From Prevotella sp. (lineage in GTDB: Bacteria; Bacteroidota; Bacteroidia; Bacteroidales; Bacteroidaceae), in contig JAFUDJ010000032.1 in the NCBI GenBank assembly GCA_017459445.1, positions 1 through 64,000 on the forward strand: a stretch of 64,000 nucleotides of DNA, read 5' to 3'. Shown here piece by piece: positions 24,541 through 32,729 of the stretch. Position 1 is the stretch's first letter, and every line of letters begins with the position of its first letter. The notes beneath the pieces are model-generated. The model was not told the DNA's origin. It did not search any database and saw only the letters and a program-made list of their open reading frames with translations. The position numbers and the translations under genes were made by a program.

Positions 24541-24952
24541 CCTGAGCGTGACCTTCGACAGTCTGGCTCGCCAGAGCATCGAGCGTCAGTTGCTGCGCCT
24601 CACGGAGCAGGACACCGAGACCGACACGCGGCTGCTGCTGTTTGACACCGAGAAGCCCGCTGACACGACCACCCACCTGCCGCCGCTGAAGGCTGCGCTG
24701 CACCAGAAATCCAAGGGCAGCACCCGACAGGCTGAGCAGGTTCAGGAGAGCGTCGAGCAGACGGACAGCTCCAGCCTCACACTCACCGACAAGGGAGAGG
24801 GTGAGACGCATTGGGAGGGCGAGCAGAACGTGGTGCAGTCATCCAGCGTGAGCAAATGGACTGATGCGTTGCTTGGTACGCTTGGAGCCTTCACGGGGTT
24901 GTTAATAGCCTGCATTTTTATCTATGTACTTGTTAAAATAAAAAGGAAATAA
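24404..24952 (+). CDS. Unimolecular spanin-like lipoprotein
   Basis: The 182-residue product has a lipoprotein signal with basic start (RLWRKF), hydrophobic core and lipobox VVLSLVSC (C28), a charged helical middle (about 55-150) and a C-terminal membrane segment (about 157-178, LLGTLGAFTGLLIACIFIYVLV). Outer-membrane lipid at one end and inner-membrane span at the other is the u-spanin layout, used to fuse the two membranes at lysis. It overlaps the previous gene out of frame, as spanin genes often do. Confidence 0.65.
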   Translation: MMLTNSGRLWRKFPAVLMLTVVLSLVSCKSTKTTTAATLTAQTRNDLSVTFDSLARQSIERQLLRLTEQDTETDTRLLLFDTEKPADTTTHLPPLKAALHQKSKGSTRQAEQVQESVEQTDSSSLTLTDKGEGETHWEGEQNVVQSSSVSKWTDALLGTLGAFTGLLIACIFIYVLVKIKRK

Positions 24953-24954
24953 GA

Positions 24955-26256
24955 ATGAACAAACTGACCATTGAACGGCAGAACGGCAACATTCCAGCTT
25001 CTCTGCCTGGTGAAGACCACGTGAGCGGTATCATCTTCTATCTGCCAACGGCGGCTATCCCGCTGCGGTTCCGTGCACCTGTAGTTCCTGAAGAACTTGA
25101 CATTACGGAGCATTCAGAGGTAGTAATAAAAGGCCGTAGACCTTTCTATCCACGAATTAACGTGAACATTCCCGAAGGTTTCAGAAACAGTCCGATACAG
25201 GCCGTGTCAACCATTGACAAGGCTGAGGAACTTGGCGTTACCCACGACAGCGAACAGTGGACGGTAAGGCTTGTCTATTACCAGCTCAGCGAGATTTTCC
25301 GCATGAATCCTGCCATCTCGCTCTACGTCGGCATTTATGCCCAACCTGAGACGAACATGTTCAACGAGATTTGCGAGATGCAGCACTACGCCAACGGACG
25401 CATCCGCCAGATGGCTATCTGGAACGGTGCTGTGGCACTTGCCGCCTCAGACCTTGCGAAGATTCAGGCCAAGGCCAACAGCCTTGACGAGGACAACGCG
25501 CCTCTCTCCGTACTCTATACCGCGAAGGTGGCTGACCATGCCTCCCTGCCTCAGAACCTTGCGACAGGCTGCGAGCGCGTCAGCGTGGTTATTGCACAGG
25601 CTGGCATCGACCCGCTGAACAAGGATGACATTGAGATGGGTGCTGGCCTGTACTCCAGCAGCCAGAACTCAGGCAAGGCCACCGTGTCATGTATCGGCCT
25701 CGCGCTTGGTATGCTCTCACGCGCTGGCGTACACCAGAGCATCAGCTGGGCTAAGATGTTCCCGTCGGGCATCAGTGTTCCTGCATTGGGCGACGGCAAG
25801 CTGGTGCGCAATATCGACAAGGCCGTGCTTGAGCAGCTGGACACTGCGCGTTACTTGTTACTCACTCCCATTGTCGGTGTAGTCGGTTCCTACTGGAACG
25901 ACAGCCACAACATGACCGACCCGACAGGCGACTACAACGCCATCGAGCGTGTCAGGACGATGGACAAGGCCGTGCGCGGCATCAGAATCTACCTTGCTCC
26001 CGAACTTGGCGGCAACGTCTATATTGACCCTGAGACGGGCAAGATGCAGAACTATACAGTCTCGCATCTTGAGACAGTGGCAAACAAGGCTCTGGAGGAC
26101 ATGGAGAAAGCTGGCGAGCTTTCTGGCTATAAGGCAGTGATAGACCCCAATCAGGACGTGCTGAGTACCTCGACCGTTGAGGTGGTCATCAAGAATGTTC
26201 CTGTCGGTGTCATGCGTAGAATCAAAGTAAAGATTGGATTTGTAAAACAACTGTAG
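24955..26256 (+). CDS. Contractile tail sheath (DUF2586-like)
   Basis: The 433-residue product shows the sheath pattern of Bacteroidetes Mu-like phages: VSGIIFYLPTAA near the start, AELISLYVGIYAQP-type central strand, RAGVHQSISWAKMFPSG, then YNAIERVRTMDKAVRGIRIYLAPEL and a C-terminal VEVVIKNVPVGVMRRIKVKIGF strand that interlocks neighbouring subunits. It is followed 2 bp later by the tube gene. The sheath makes this a myovirus. Confidence 0.82.
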   Translation: MNKLTIERQNGNIPASLPGEDHVSGIIFYLPTAAIPLRFRAPVVPEELDITEHSEVVIKGRRPFYPRINVNIPEGFRNSPIQAVSTIDKAEELGVTHDSEQWTVRLVYYQLSEIFRMNPAISLYVGIYAQPETNMFNEICEMQHYANGRIRQMAIWNGAVALAASDLAKIQAKANSLDEDNAPLSVLYTAKVADHASLPQNLATGCERVSVVIAQAGIDPLNKDDIEMGAGLYSSSQNSGKATVSCIGLALGMLSRAGVHQSISWAKMFPSGISVPALGDGKLVRNIDKAVLEQLDTARYLLLTPIVGVVGSYWNDSHNMTDPTGDYNAIERVRTMDKAVRGIRIYLAPELGGNVYIDPETGKMQNYTVSHLETVANKALEDMEKAGELSGYKAVIDPNQDVLSTSTVEVVIKNVPVGVMRRIKVKIGFVKQL

Positions 26257-26257
26257 A

Positions 26258-26698
26258 ATGGCATCAGTAATCAACAACGGCATTCCCTATGTGAATGGCA
26301 AGCTCTATGACTGGGCTGACATCGTGGTGACGATAGCAGGTGTTCCCGTCACGGGCATCACTGGCATCGAGTACAAAGATGACCAGGACATGGAGGTGAA
26401 GTACGGCGCAGGCCGCTATCCTGTGGGCTACACGAAAGGCCGCATCACCTGTGACGGCAAAATTACGCTGTATCAGGAGGAAGTGGAGGCCATCCAGAAG
26501 CAGACCCTGAATGGTCGTATTCAGGATATTGCCCCCTTCGACATCATCGTGTCCTATATCCCCGACACTGGCATTGTGCATGTTGACAAGCTGCGCAACT
26601 GCATGTTCAAGAACAATCCACGTCCGTGGAAGGAAGGCGACAAGGGCAAGGAGGTGGAGATAGACCTTCTTATGTCGCACATCGATTGGGGCAAGTAG
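26258..26698 (+). CDS. Tail tube protein
   Basis: The 146-residue beta-rich product is placed right after the sheath. Blocks IVVTIAGVPVTGITGIEYKD, VKYGAGRYPVGYTKG and ITLYQEEVEAIQ match the tube fold used by contractile tails. It should polymerise inside the sheath with the tape measure. Confidence 0.75.
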   Translation: MASVINNGIPYVNGKLYDWADIVVTIAGVPVTGITGIEYKDDQDMEVKYGAGRYPVGYTKGRITCDGKITLYQEEVEAIQKQTLNGRIQDIAPFDIIVSYIPDTGIVHVDKLRNCMFKNNPRPWKEGDKGKEVEIDLLMSHIDWGK

Positions 26699-26723
26699 CC
26701 TTAGACGGAGGAGGGAGCGGGAG

Positions 26724-26779
26724 AACCGCTCCCCACTCTGAACCTCTCCAGCCGCCGTGCTACGGCAGCATACAGAACA
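26724..26779 (+). repeat. Two dispersed phage repeats before chaperone gene
   Basis: AACCGCTCCCCACTCTGA (26724-26741) is exact at 5001-5018 and close at 764-781, each time as the right arm of a GC hairpin. GCCGCCGTGCTACGG... (26751-26779) matches 2574-2602. The GCCGT-GCT-ACGGC hairpin is perfect here. Confidence 0.65.
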
Positions 26780-26816
26780 AAAACAAGTTATAAACACCTA
26801 TTTAAAAGACAAGACT

Positions 26817-27158
26817 ATGGAAGAAAAGAAAAACCTGTGCGCCCATACCTACGACGGTGGGGTGACAGAGAAGAACATCGAGGAGTGGAAGCGCAAGCAC
26901 CGCAAGGTGTTCCGCATTGACGTGGTGGATGACGGAGACCTTCATGTGGGCTATTTTCACCGCCCGTCTATGGAGACCCTTGCCGCCGTGTCGAAGCTTG
27001 GCAAGGAGAACGAGATACGCGGAGCTGAGACACTCTTCAAGGGCTGCTGGCTTGGCGGCAGTGACGAGCTGCTGAATGACAGTGTGCTGTTCACGGCGAC
27101 GATGGAGCAGCTGAACAAAGCCCTTGGCGGCTGCCTGTCGAGCCTAAAAAACTTGTAG
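26817..27158 (+). CDS. Tail assembly chaperone, short form (gpG-like)
   Basis: The 113-residue product lies between tube and tape measure, where chaperones are encoded. Blocks FRIDVVDDGDLHVGYFHRPSM and a helical end fit the class. It stops just after A AAA AAC (27146-27152), a classical -1 slippery heptamer. The chaperones load the tape measure before tube growth. Confidence 0.78.
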   Translation: MEEKKNLCAHTYDGGVTEKNIEEWKRKHRKVFRIDVVDDGDLHVGYFHRPSMETLAAVSKLGKENEIRGAETLFKGCWLGGSDELLNDSVLFTATMEQLNKALGGCLSSLKNL

Positions 27159-27370
27159 CGTCGCAACTGCTCAGTGAGGACGATACCGAGGACACCTTCC
27201 TGAAGGGCTGTGCGCTGATACGCTCCAACCTCGGCATCGACCCGCTGAAAGGGAGCGACGCGGAATGGGCTGCGAACTACGCACAGGCGTTGTGGCTTGA
27301 ACAGTGGAGGTTAAGGAATCAGGCAGAAATGCTGGTGGGGCTATTCTCTCCACGTAGTGATGCACCGTAG
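26817..27370 (+). CDS. Tail assembly chaperone, -1 frameshift fusion (gpGT-like)
   Basis: A shift at A AAA AAC (27146-27152) moves reading to the -1 frame, which is open to TAG 27368-27370 and adds about 73 residues (KLVASQLLSEDDTEDTF..., ending FSPRSDAP). The added part has normal codon use and a QALWLEQWRLRNQAEMLVG helix. Mu, lambda and many tailed phages make such a fusion in a small fraction of products. There is no separate start for the second part. Confidence 0.8.
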
Positions 27371-27498
27371 CTTTTCATATCCTTGTAGAAAGCATAGCAG
27401 TATGAGCCTATCAGGTAGAAGGGCAAGATGCAGAAACCGATAAATACAGCGGCTATCAGCACCGTGATGATGAATGTCAATACTGTTACAATCATAAC
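27319..27498 (-). CDS. Small hydrophobic minus-strand protein, candidate moron
   Basis: The 59-residue frame is opposite to its neighbours. It has a hydrophobic N-terminal half (MIVTVLTFIITVLIAAVFIG, then FCILPFYLIGSY) and a polar tail. A TATCTTTG box reads left from 27526 to 27519, with CTTG about 20 bases upstream and the ATG about 20 bases downstream. It overlaps the end of the frameshift extension by 52 bp. A longer start at 27549 would cover the promoter. Small membrane proteins expressed from prophages often block superinfection; this is inferred only. Confidence 0.5.
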   Translation of the reverse strand, partial: VMIVTVLTFIITVLIAAVFIGFCILPFYLIGSYCYAFYKDMKSYGASLRGENSPTSISA

Positions 27499-27543
27499 TG
27501 TTATAGCTTTCTTGGCTGCAAAGATAAAGAAATAAATTGATAT

Positions 27544-29991
27544 ATGCAAGTTCTGGACTACATTTTTAACATCGGTGGCAACTTTAAGGCCAAAATTGAC
27601 GGCATGACAGAGGCCACTGGCAAGTTTTCTGCTGAGGTTCAGAAGACGGAGGGGTTCGTGAACACCCTCGCTTCAAGGCTTGCAGCCATCAATTTTGTGT
27701 CTGACTATTTCGGCAAGCTCAACCAGACTTTTGACGGCCTTAGTCAGTCGGGCATCAAGCTTGACAGCCAAATGCACGACCTTTCGGCAGTGGCTGGCGT
27801 GACTGGCGAGGGCTTGAAGGAGATAGAGCGTTATGCCCGTGCGAGTGCCAAGGCATTCGGCACAGACGCGGGTGTTGCCGTAGAAGGCTATAAGCTGCTG
27901 CTTTCCCAGCTGTCGCCTGTGCTGGGTAAATACCCCGAAGCCCTTCAGAAGATGGGCAACTCAATCCAGACCACGAGCAAGCTGATGGGCAACGATGGCG
28001 TTGCCGCCGCCGAGGTGCTGACCACGGCCATGAACCAGTACGGCGTGAGCCTCGAAGACCCGATGAAGGCCAGCGAGGAAATGGCGCGTATGATGAACGT
28101 GATGGCCGCAGCAAGTCAGGAAGGCTCTGCAGAACTGCCCGCCATCAAGGTAGCCTTGGAGCAGTGCGGTATGGCATCGAAAGCCGCCAACGTGAGCTTT
28201 GAGGAAACAAATGCCGCGATCCAGGTACTCGACAAGGCTGGTAGGAAAGGCAGTGAGGGCGGTGTTGCCCTGCGCAATACCCTGTCCGTTCTTTCGCAAG
28301 GCCGCTTCCTGCCGAAAGACACCATTGAGGAACTGCAAAAGGCAGGTGTGAATGTCCTTGCACTTGGCGACAAGAGCAAAAGCCTCCATGACAGGCTCCA
28401 GATGTTGAAGCCCGTCCTGAATGACGATGCCCTCTTCAGCAAGCTGTTCGGTCGTGAGAACGCCAACGCCGCCCGTGCGCTTGTGCAGGGAACTGACGCG
28501 CTGGCAGACTTCACGGAGGCAGTTACTGGCACGTCATCGGCAGAGGAACAGGCCGCAATTGTCATGGACAGCTATGCCGAGCGTCAGGCGAGAATGCGCC
28601 AGAAGTTCGAGGACATCAAAATATCCATCTTCCAAGCTACACAGGGCTTGACGATGTGGATAGGCTTCACTACAGAGGCTCTTGTCCCCGTCTCGCAGAT
28701 GATACCGCTTATTGAGGGATTGGGGAAAATGATGCTGTGGGTAAAGTCCCTCCAGTGGGGAGCGTTGCTACAGACTTTTGTCAAATGGGGCAGACAAGCC
28801 GCCATATCCATTGCCCTGATGAACTCCCAACAGGCCATAAACAACGGCCTTTCCTTGGGCTTTGTGGGCAATATAGGGCGAATGACCATTCAGCTTGTAC
28901 GCTTTGCGACCGTTGGTGTCCTCAATGCCATAAAGGGGCTTGGCTCTCTTGCCCTCTCGTTCATTACAACGGGAGCCGCTTCGACAGGCTTTGCCGCTAT
29001 CGCATCGGCCAGCTTTGCCGCATTCCGAGCAACAGCCGTGTCAGCATGCAGGGCTGTCGGCATTGCCATTATGAATATACCTATAGTCGGCTGGATAGCC
29101 GCTGGCATAACCGCCGTCATTGTCATCATACAGCAGCTGTGGGATAAGTGCAAGGGCTTCCGTGTGGCCGTGTTTACGACGCTGGAGCTGTTCAAGCGTA
29201 TAGGCGAGCTTGTAGTCATCGAACTCAAAAAGGCGTGGCAGTGGCTGTCTGACTTCTGGAACTCATGTGTAGAATGGGTGACAGGGACATACAACAGCGT
29301 AGTGACTTTTTTCTCAAGTTTGTGGGAAAGTTTCATGTCTGTTGTCAACAATATCAAGGAGCGTGTTTCCGCTGTTGTTGAAACCGTAAAAAGTGCTTTT
29401 GTCGGTGTCTATGCGTCCATTACTGCCTATCTTGGTAAGATATGGGGAAAGGTGAGTGGGGTCGTTGAGCGTATCAAGGTGAAGCTTTCCACGTTCCTGA
29501 AGCCCGTCGTGGATGCCTGTCGTGAGGCGTACAATGGAATCAAGAAGATTTTCAACAGTCTTTTTACTTGGATCGAGGACAAAATCAATTCTGTCCTGAG
29601 CTGGTTCATTGACTTATACAATAAGATTGCAAAGGCTCTCGGATGGTCTGAGATAAAGGCACGAGGCCAAGTAAGGGCAGCGGCCTCATGGGAAAAAGAC
29701 CACCCCAAGGATAGGAAAGACCCTAAGTCCCCCAAGTCCCCTTCAGGAGGTGCAGGGCTTCCAGAGATAAAGGCTCCAAACACAAAGATAGACCCGACGG
29801 CTGGCACATTGGCCAAGGGCGGCGAGAAGTCTGGCAGTGACAAAATAAGGAACATCACCGTGAACATCGAAAAGCTCGTTGACCACTTCACGGTACAGAC
29901 CACCAACCTGCACGAAAGCGCGGAGCGGACAAAGGAGGTGGTGACAAATGCATTGCTCTCTGCGCTCAATGATGTAAACCTGGCATACTGA
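27544..29991 (+). CDS. Tail tape measure protein
   Basis: The 815-residue product has the TP901-type core (about 75-330: LSAVAGVTGEGLKEIERYAR, GVAAAEVLTTAMNQYG, GGVALRNTLSVLSQG), hydrophobic segments (about 425-530) and a helical C-terminal rod. Tape length sets tail length. It follows the chaperone genes as expected, with only the small reverse gene between them. Confidence 0.88.
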   Translation: MQVLDYIFNIGGNFKAKIDGMTEATGKFSAEVQKTEGFVNTLASRLAAINFVSDYFGKLNQTFDGLSQSGIKLDSQMHDLSAVAGVTGEGLKEIERYARASAKAFGTDAGVAVEGYKLLLSQLSPVLGKYPEALQKMGNSIQTTSKLMGNDGVAAAEVLTTAMNQYGVSLEDPMKASEEMARMMNVMAAASQEGSAELPAIKVALEQCGMASKAANVSFEETNAAIQVLDKAGRKGSEGGVALRNTLSVLSQGRFLPKDTIEELQKAGVNVLALGDKSKSLHDRLQMLKPVLNDDALFSKLFGRENANAARALVQGTDALADFTEAVTGTSSAEEQAAIVMDSYAERQARMRQKFEDIKISIFQATQGLTMWIGFTTEALVPVSQMIPLIEGLGKMMLWVKSLQWGALLQTFVKWGRQAAISIALMNSQQAINNGLSLGFVGNIGRMTIQLVRFATVGVLNAIKGLGSLALSFITTGAASTGFAAIASASFAAFRATAVSACRAVGIAIMNIPIVGWIAAGITAVIVIIQQLWDKCKGFRVAVFTTLELFKRIGELVVIELKKAWQWLSDFWNSCVEWVTGTYNSVVTFFSSLWESFMSVVNNIKERVSAVVETVKSAFVGVYASITAYLGKIWGKVSGVVERIKVKLSTFLKPVVDACREAYNGIKKIFNSLFTWIEDKINSVLSWFIDLYNKIAKALGWSEIKARGQVRAAASWEKDHPKDRKDPKSPKSPSGGAGLPEIKAPNTKIDPTAGTLAKGGEKSGSDKIRNITVNIEKLVDHFTVQTTNLHESAERTKEVVTNALLSALNDVNLAY

Positions 29992-29992
29992 T

Positions 29993-30595
29993 ATGTTACC
30001 AATCAGCTTCAAATTCGTTGCACTTGGTGCGGCCAACCAGCTAAAGGGCTTCCTCTACCGCATGAATCCTCCCCGCACGGGGCAGGCTCCCTCTTGGGAT
30101 AACAAAGGGGCGCAGATGGAGTCACAGGACGTGGCAAGCCCATACACGGACAAGAGCGCGTGGGCTGACCGTTACGAGCTTTGCGAACTGGCGTTCAAGA
30201 AAGAGGACGGCGAGACCCTTATCATGAATGACGCGGTCGTGGCTGTCAGCAGACGTGCCAACATCGTCAGCACATCAATGGTCGGGATGGACGGCACGGT
30301 GAAGGAGTATATCAGCGACGGCGACTACCAGCTGAATATCATGGTGGGTGTTCAGGCTCTCAAGGATGGCGTGATAGTGGACGAATATCCCTCTGAGGGT
30401 ATAACGCAGTTGCGCAAGTTCTTTGACGAGAAGAAAGCCATCACCGTACAGTCAAAGTTTCTCGAGCTGTTTGACATTGACAGCATTGTCATCACTGATT
30501 TCTCTGTAGTTCAGGCAACCGAGAGTAACTACCAGCCTGTCAGCATATCGGCACTACAGGACAGGGAGTATAACGTCTATGGAACAGAGTATTAA
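29993..30595 (+). CDS. Tail/baseplate protein (DUF6046-like)
   Basis: The 200-residue product begins MLPISFKFVALGAANQLKG, has a beta-rich middle (ETLIMNDAVVAVSRRANIVSTS) and the end segment IDSIVITDFSVVQATESNYQPVS, which I associate with DUF6046 in Bacteroidetes phages. The gene position between tape measure and the diversified protein suggests a baseplate or tail-tip part. Confidence 0.6.
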   Translation: MLPISFKFVALGAANQLKGFLYRMNPPRTGQAPSWDNKGAQMESQDVASPYTDKSAWADRYELCELAFKKEDGETLIMNDAVVAVSRRANIVSTSMVGMDGTVKEYISDGDYQLNIMVGVQALKDGVIVDEYPSEGITQLRKFFDEKKAITVQSKFLELFDIDSIVITDFSVVQATESNYQPVSISALQDREYNVYGTEY

Positions 30596-30629
30596 ACAAG
30601 ATATAACAACCCATTAAAAGAGTATTAAA

Positions 30630-32114
30630 ATGGCATTTACACAAGAACAAGAGGCAGGCGTGCTGGCGATGCTGGCAGCCTTCCAGAACGGCAAGCGCAT
30701 CAGTGACCTTGAGCTGGCACAGGGTGCGCTAAAGGACATGTCCTTCGAGGTGGAGGATGAGACGGGGGAGACCCGCCGCATGAACCTGAAGGATGCAGTG
30801 GAACAGGCGGCTAACCCGATAGCAGGCCGCTACTGGACAGACGGCAACAGCACTCCGAGGGCTGGTGGCTGGTACGGCAGCGTTCAGGCGTTGCGCGAGC
30901 TTCCCGCGAAGTTGGGTCTTGGCCGCTATCTGGTGACGGATGACCGCCAGAAGCGCAAGCTTGACCCGACAGACTCGACACGGTATGCAGACGGCAGCCC
31001 TGCCGCCTTGGACGGCAGCCAGGGTCAGTGCATGTGGTGCTGGAACGGCTTCTACGCGAACATCTTCAACGAGGGTGGCAAGACGGTGAAGGCCGTGACG
31101 TTCAACGCTCCCATCGGCAACGGTTACAGCTGCTGGATTCCCGCAGGCGGCATCAGTTGGATGGACGCTGCGGTGATGGACAGAACGAATGACAAGCTTT
31201 GCTCTGTCATCAGCGATGACGAGCAGTTCCGTGGTGGCAGCGGTTCGGCACTGGTGGCGGGTAACTACGAACAGGCTCCAGCCGCTGGCAGTCCGCAGCT
31301 GACAATGCTGGGTATGCCCGCAACGAACCTGAGCACGACGGCGTTTGGTACGAAAGCGCGAAAGCGCGGCGAGGGCTGGGAGGCCAACTGGTTTGTTGCA
31401 AGGTTTGTGGTAGAATTCCTGTTTGAGGTCATCATGGGAACGCAGAACAGCCAGGCAGCGTTTAACGCGCAGAAGGACAGCGACGGCCTGTATCAGGGCG
31501 GTTTTGGTGATGGCGTGACGGACATGGGCGACACGCATTGGACTAAATATAACGGGCATTATCCTCTGCTCCCGACGAGCGTAGGCTTGGCGGCTGGCGA
31601 CGGCGTGTGCCTGGTTGACTACGACCTGCCAGACGGCGAGGGCGGTGTTGACCATACGTTCCATGTGCCTGTGTTCTTCGGTCTGGTGAACGCTGGCTTT
31701 GGCCACCTGTCCCGTTTGGTTCGCGGCTTGACAGTCAGCCAGACAGCAGGTGAAAAGACTGAGGTGTATGTCGCCCCGTCGATGTATGCAGCCTTTGACC
31801 CGTCGAGCGTGACAGGCATGTTGAAGGCTTGCGAATGCCCCCAGACTAACGGGTACATCAAGCGCAAGAGCTATAACAGGCTGTGCTGTATGCCGACGGA
31901 GGTGGGCGGCAGTGCCTCGACATATCATCCCGACTATTTCTACACAGACGGAGCTACAGCCTCTGGGCTTCGTGTTCGTCTTGCTGGCGGTGACGCGAAC
32001 TCTGGCGCGCATGCGGGCGCGTCGTTTGCGTGTGCGTCTTACGCGGCCTCGAATGCGTATGCGGGCTACTCGTCGCCCCTCTGCTATTTTGAGGCAGACC
32101 CTGTTGTGGCGTGA
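30630..32114 (+). CDS. DGR-diversified receptor-binding protein (C-type-lectin-like)
   Basis: The 494-residue product has a C-terminal ligand-binding domain of the formylglycine-sulfatase/C-lectin type common in DGR targets (CMWCWNGFYANIF, GYSCWIPAGGISWMDAAVM, AANWFVARFVVEF-like strands). The last 45 residues (about 445-490) are the variable region with Asn, Ser, Tyr, His, Cys and Gly at the mutable sites. It probably sits at the tail tip and binds the host surface. The target lies directly upstream of the template and reverse transcriptase. The antisense frame over it is ignored. Confidence 0.88.
   Translation: MAFTQEQEAGVLAMLAAFQNGKRISDLELAQGALKDMSFEVEDETGETRRMNLKDAVEQAANPIAGRYWTDGNSTPRAGGWYGSVQALRELPAKLGLGRYLVTDDRQKRKLDPTDSTRYADGSPAALDGSQGQCMWCWNGFYANIFNEGGKTVKAVTFNAPIGNGYSCWIPAGGISWMDAAVMDRTNDKLCSVISDDEQFRGGSGSALVAGNYEQAPAAGSPQLTMLGMPATNLSTTAFGTKARKRGEGWEANWFVARFVVEFLFEVIMGTQNSQAAFNAQKDSDGLYQGGFGDGVTDMGDTHWTKYNGHYPLLPTSVGLAAGDGVCLVDYDLPDGEGGVDHTFHVPVFFGLVNAGFGHLSRLVRGLTVSQTAGEKTEVYVAPSMYAAFDPSSVTGMLKACECPQTNGYIKRKSYNRLCCMPTEVGGSASTYHPDYFYTDGATASGLRVRLAGGDANSGAHAGASFACASYAASNAYAGYSSPLCYFEADPVVA
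31964..32080 (+). repeat. DGR variable repeat (VR)
   Basis: These 117 bp align without gaps to the template at 32458-32574. I count 16 differences and all are at template adenines. Twelve codons change; changed codons were AAC, AAT, ACG, GCA and TAT. Identity ends at CGTCGCCCCT, which would be the initiation-of-mutagenic-homing side. A small hairpin (TCTGC/GCAGA, 32080-32098) follows at once. Confidence 0.95.
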
Positions 32115-32378
32115 GCCGAGAACGAAAACGAAAAAGCCTTGTGGAGGTTCTGCGAGGCGAAGTGACAGAAAGAAGTGATCTTTGACATTCTGAAATACCT
32201 GATTGAAAATAGAAGGAACTCGACATCTTCCCGTCTTGTCTTGGTGGAGCGAGATTTTGGCCGCGTGGTGTGAATGCCGCAAGGCCACAAATCTCGCCGT
32301 AAGGCGAGAAAATTTTTGGGCGTTTTTGAGCCTTTTGGTTAAAAAGGGTTTAACTTTGTTCGAAAGGTTGGGTTGGTG
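32115..32378 (+). promoter_or_regulatory. Spacer between DGR target and template with alternative hairpins
   Basis: No gene of usual size is supported. GCGAGATTTTGGCC (32249-32262) can pair with GGCCACAAATCTCGC (32283-32297). The same CTCGCC can instead pair with GGCGAG as a short hairpin (32293-32308) followed by AAAATTTTT. The two are mutually exclusive. DGR accessory gene avd often lies near here, but no 100-130 residue frame was found. Confidence 0.5.
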
Positions 32379-32410
32379 TTTGAGAATGTGTGGGAAAAGT
32401 AGTACCTTTG
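32379..32410 (+). promoter_or_regulatory. Promoter of the DGR template RNA
   Basis: TTTG (32379-32382), exactly 20 bases, TACCTTTG (32403-32410), a near-perfect Bacteroidetes promoter. It lies about 48 bp before the template repeat and would drive template RNA plus the reverse transcriptase gene independent of the late operon. Confidence 0.8.
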
Positions 32411-32457
32411 CAGGCTGTTAGGGCTAACGTCCTGACGGGCTGTCCTCCCCGCAGTAG

Positions 32458-32574
32458 TGGGCTTCGTGTTCGTCTTGCTGGCGGTAACGCGAACAATGGC
32501 ACGAATGCAGGCGCGTCGTATGCGAATGCGAATAACACGGCCTCGAATGCGAATGCGAACTACTCGTCGCCCCT
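32458..32574 (+). repeat. DGR template repeat (TR)
   Basis: The 117-bp template contains AAC and AAT codons at most mutable positions (AAYs give broad amino-acid change without stops). It lies 155 bp before the reverse transcriptase and on the same strand as the VR. A short hairpin GAGGC-TTT-GCCTC follows near 32614. Its RNA is the template for error-prone reverse transcription. Confidence 0.95.
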
Positions 32575-32729
32575 ATACTTTGCGAGAATGGAAAATACAG
32601 GCGATTAAGGGAGGAGGCTTTGCCTCTTGGCAGAAGACAACAAGTCAGAAAGGGTGCTGGTAGGTGTGAAAGCCGACGGCTCCCGACTATGCAAAGCAGA
32701 CCCTAAAGACCCAATGACCCGCAGACCCT

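Noticed and set aside
30729..32288. 519-residue minus-strand ORF opposite the DGR target
   Set aside because: It is a mirror of a codon-biased gene. It would include the reverse complement of the variable repeat and shows no domain pattern.
32203..32421. 72-residue ORF after the DGR target as an avd gene
   Set aside because: It is too short, crosses the template promoter and contains both hairpins. It does not look like a four-helix bundle.
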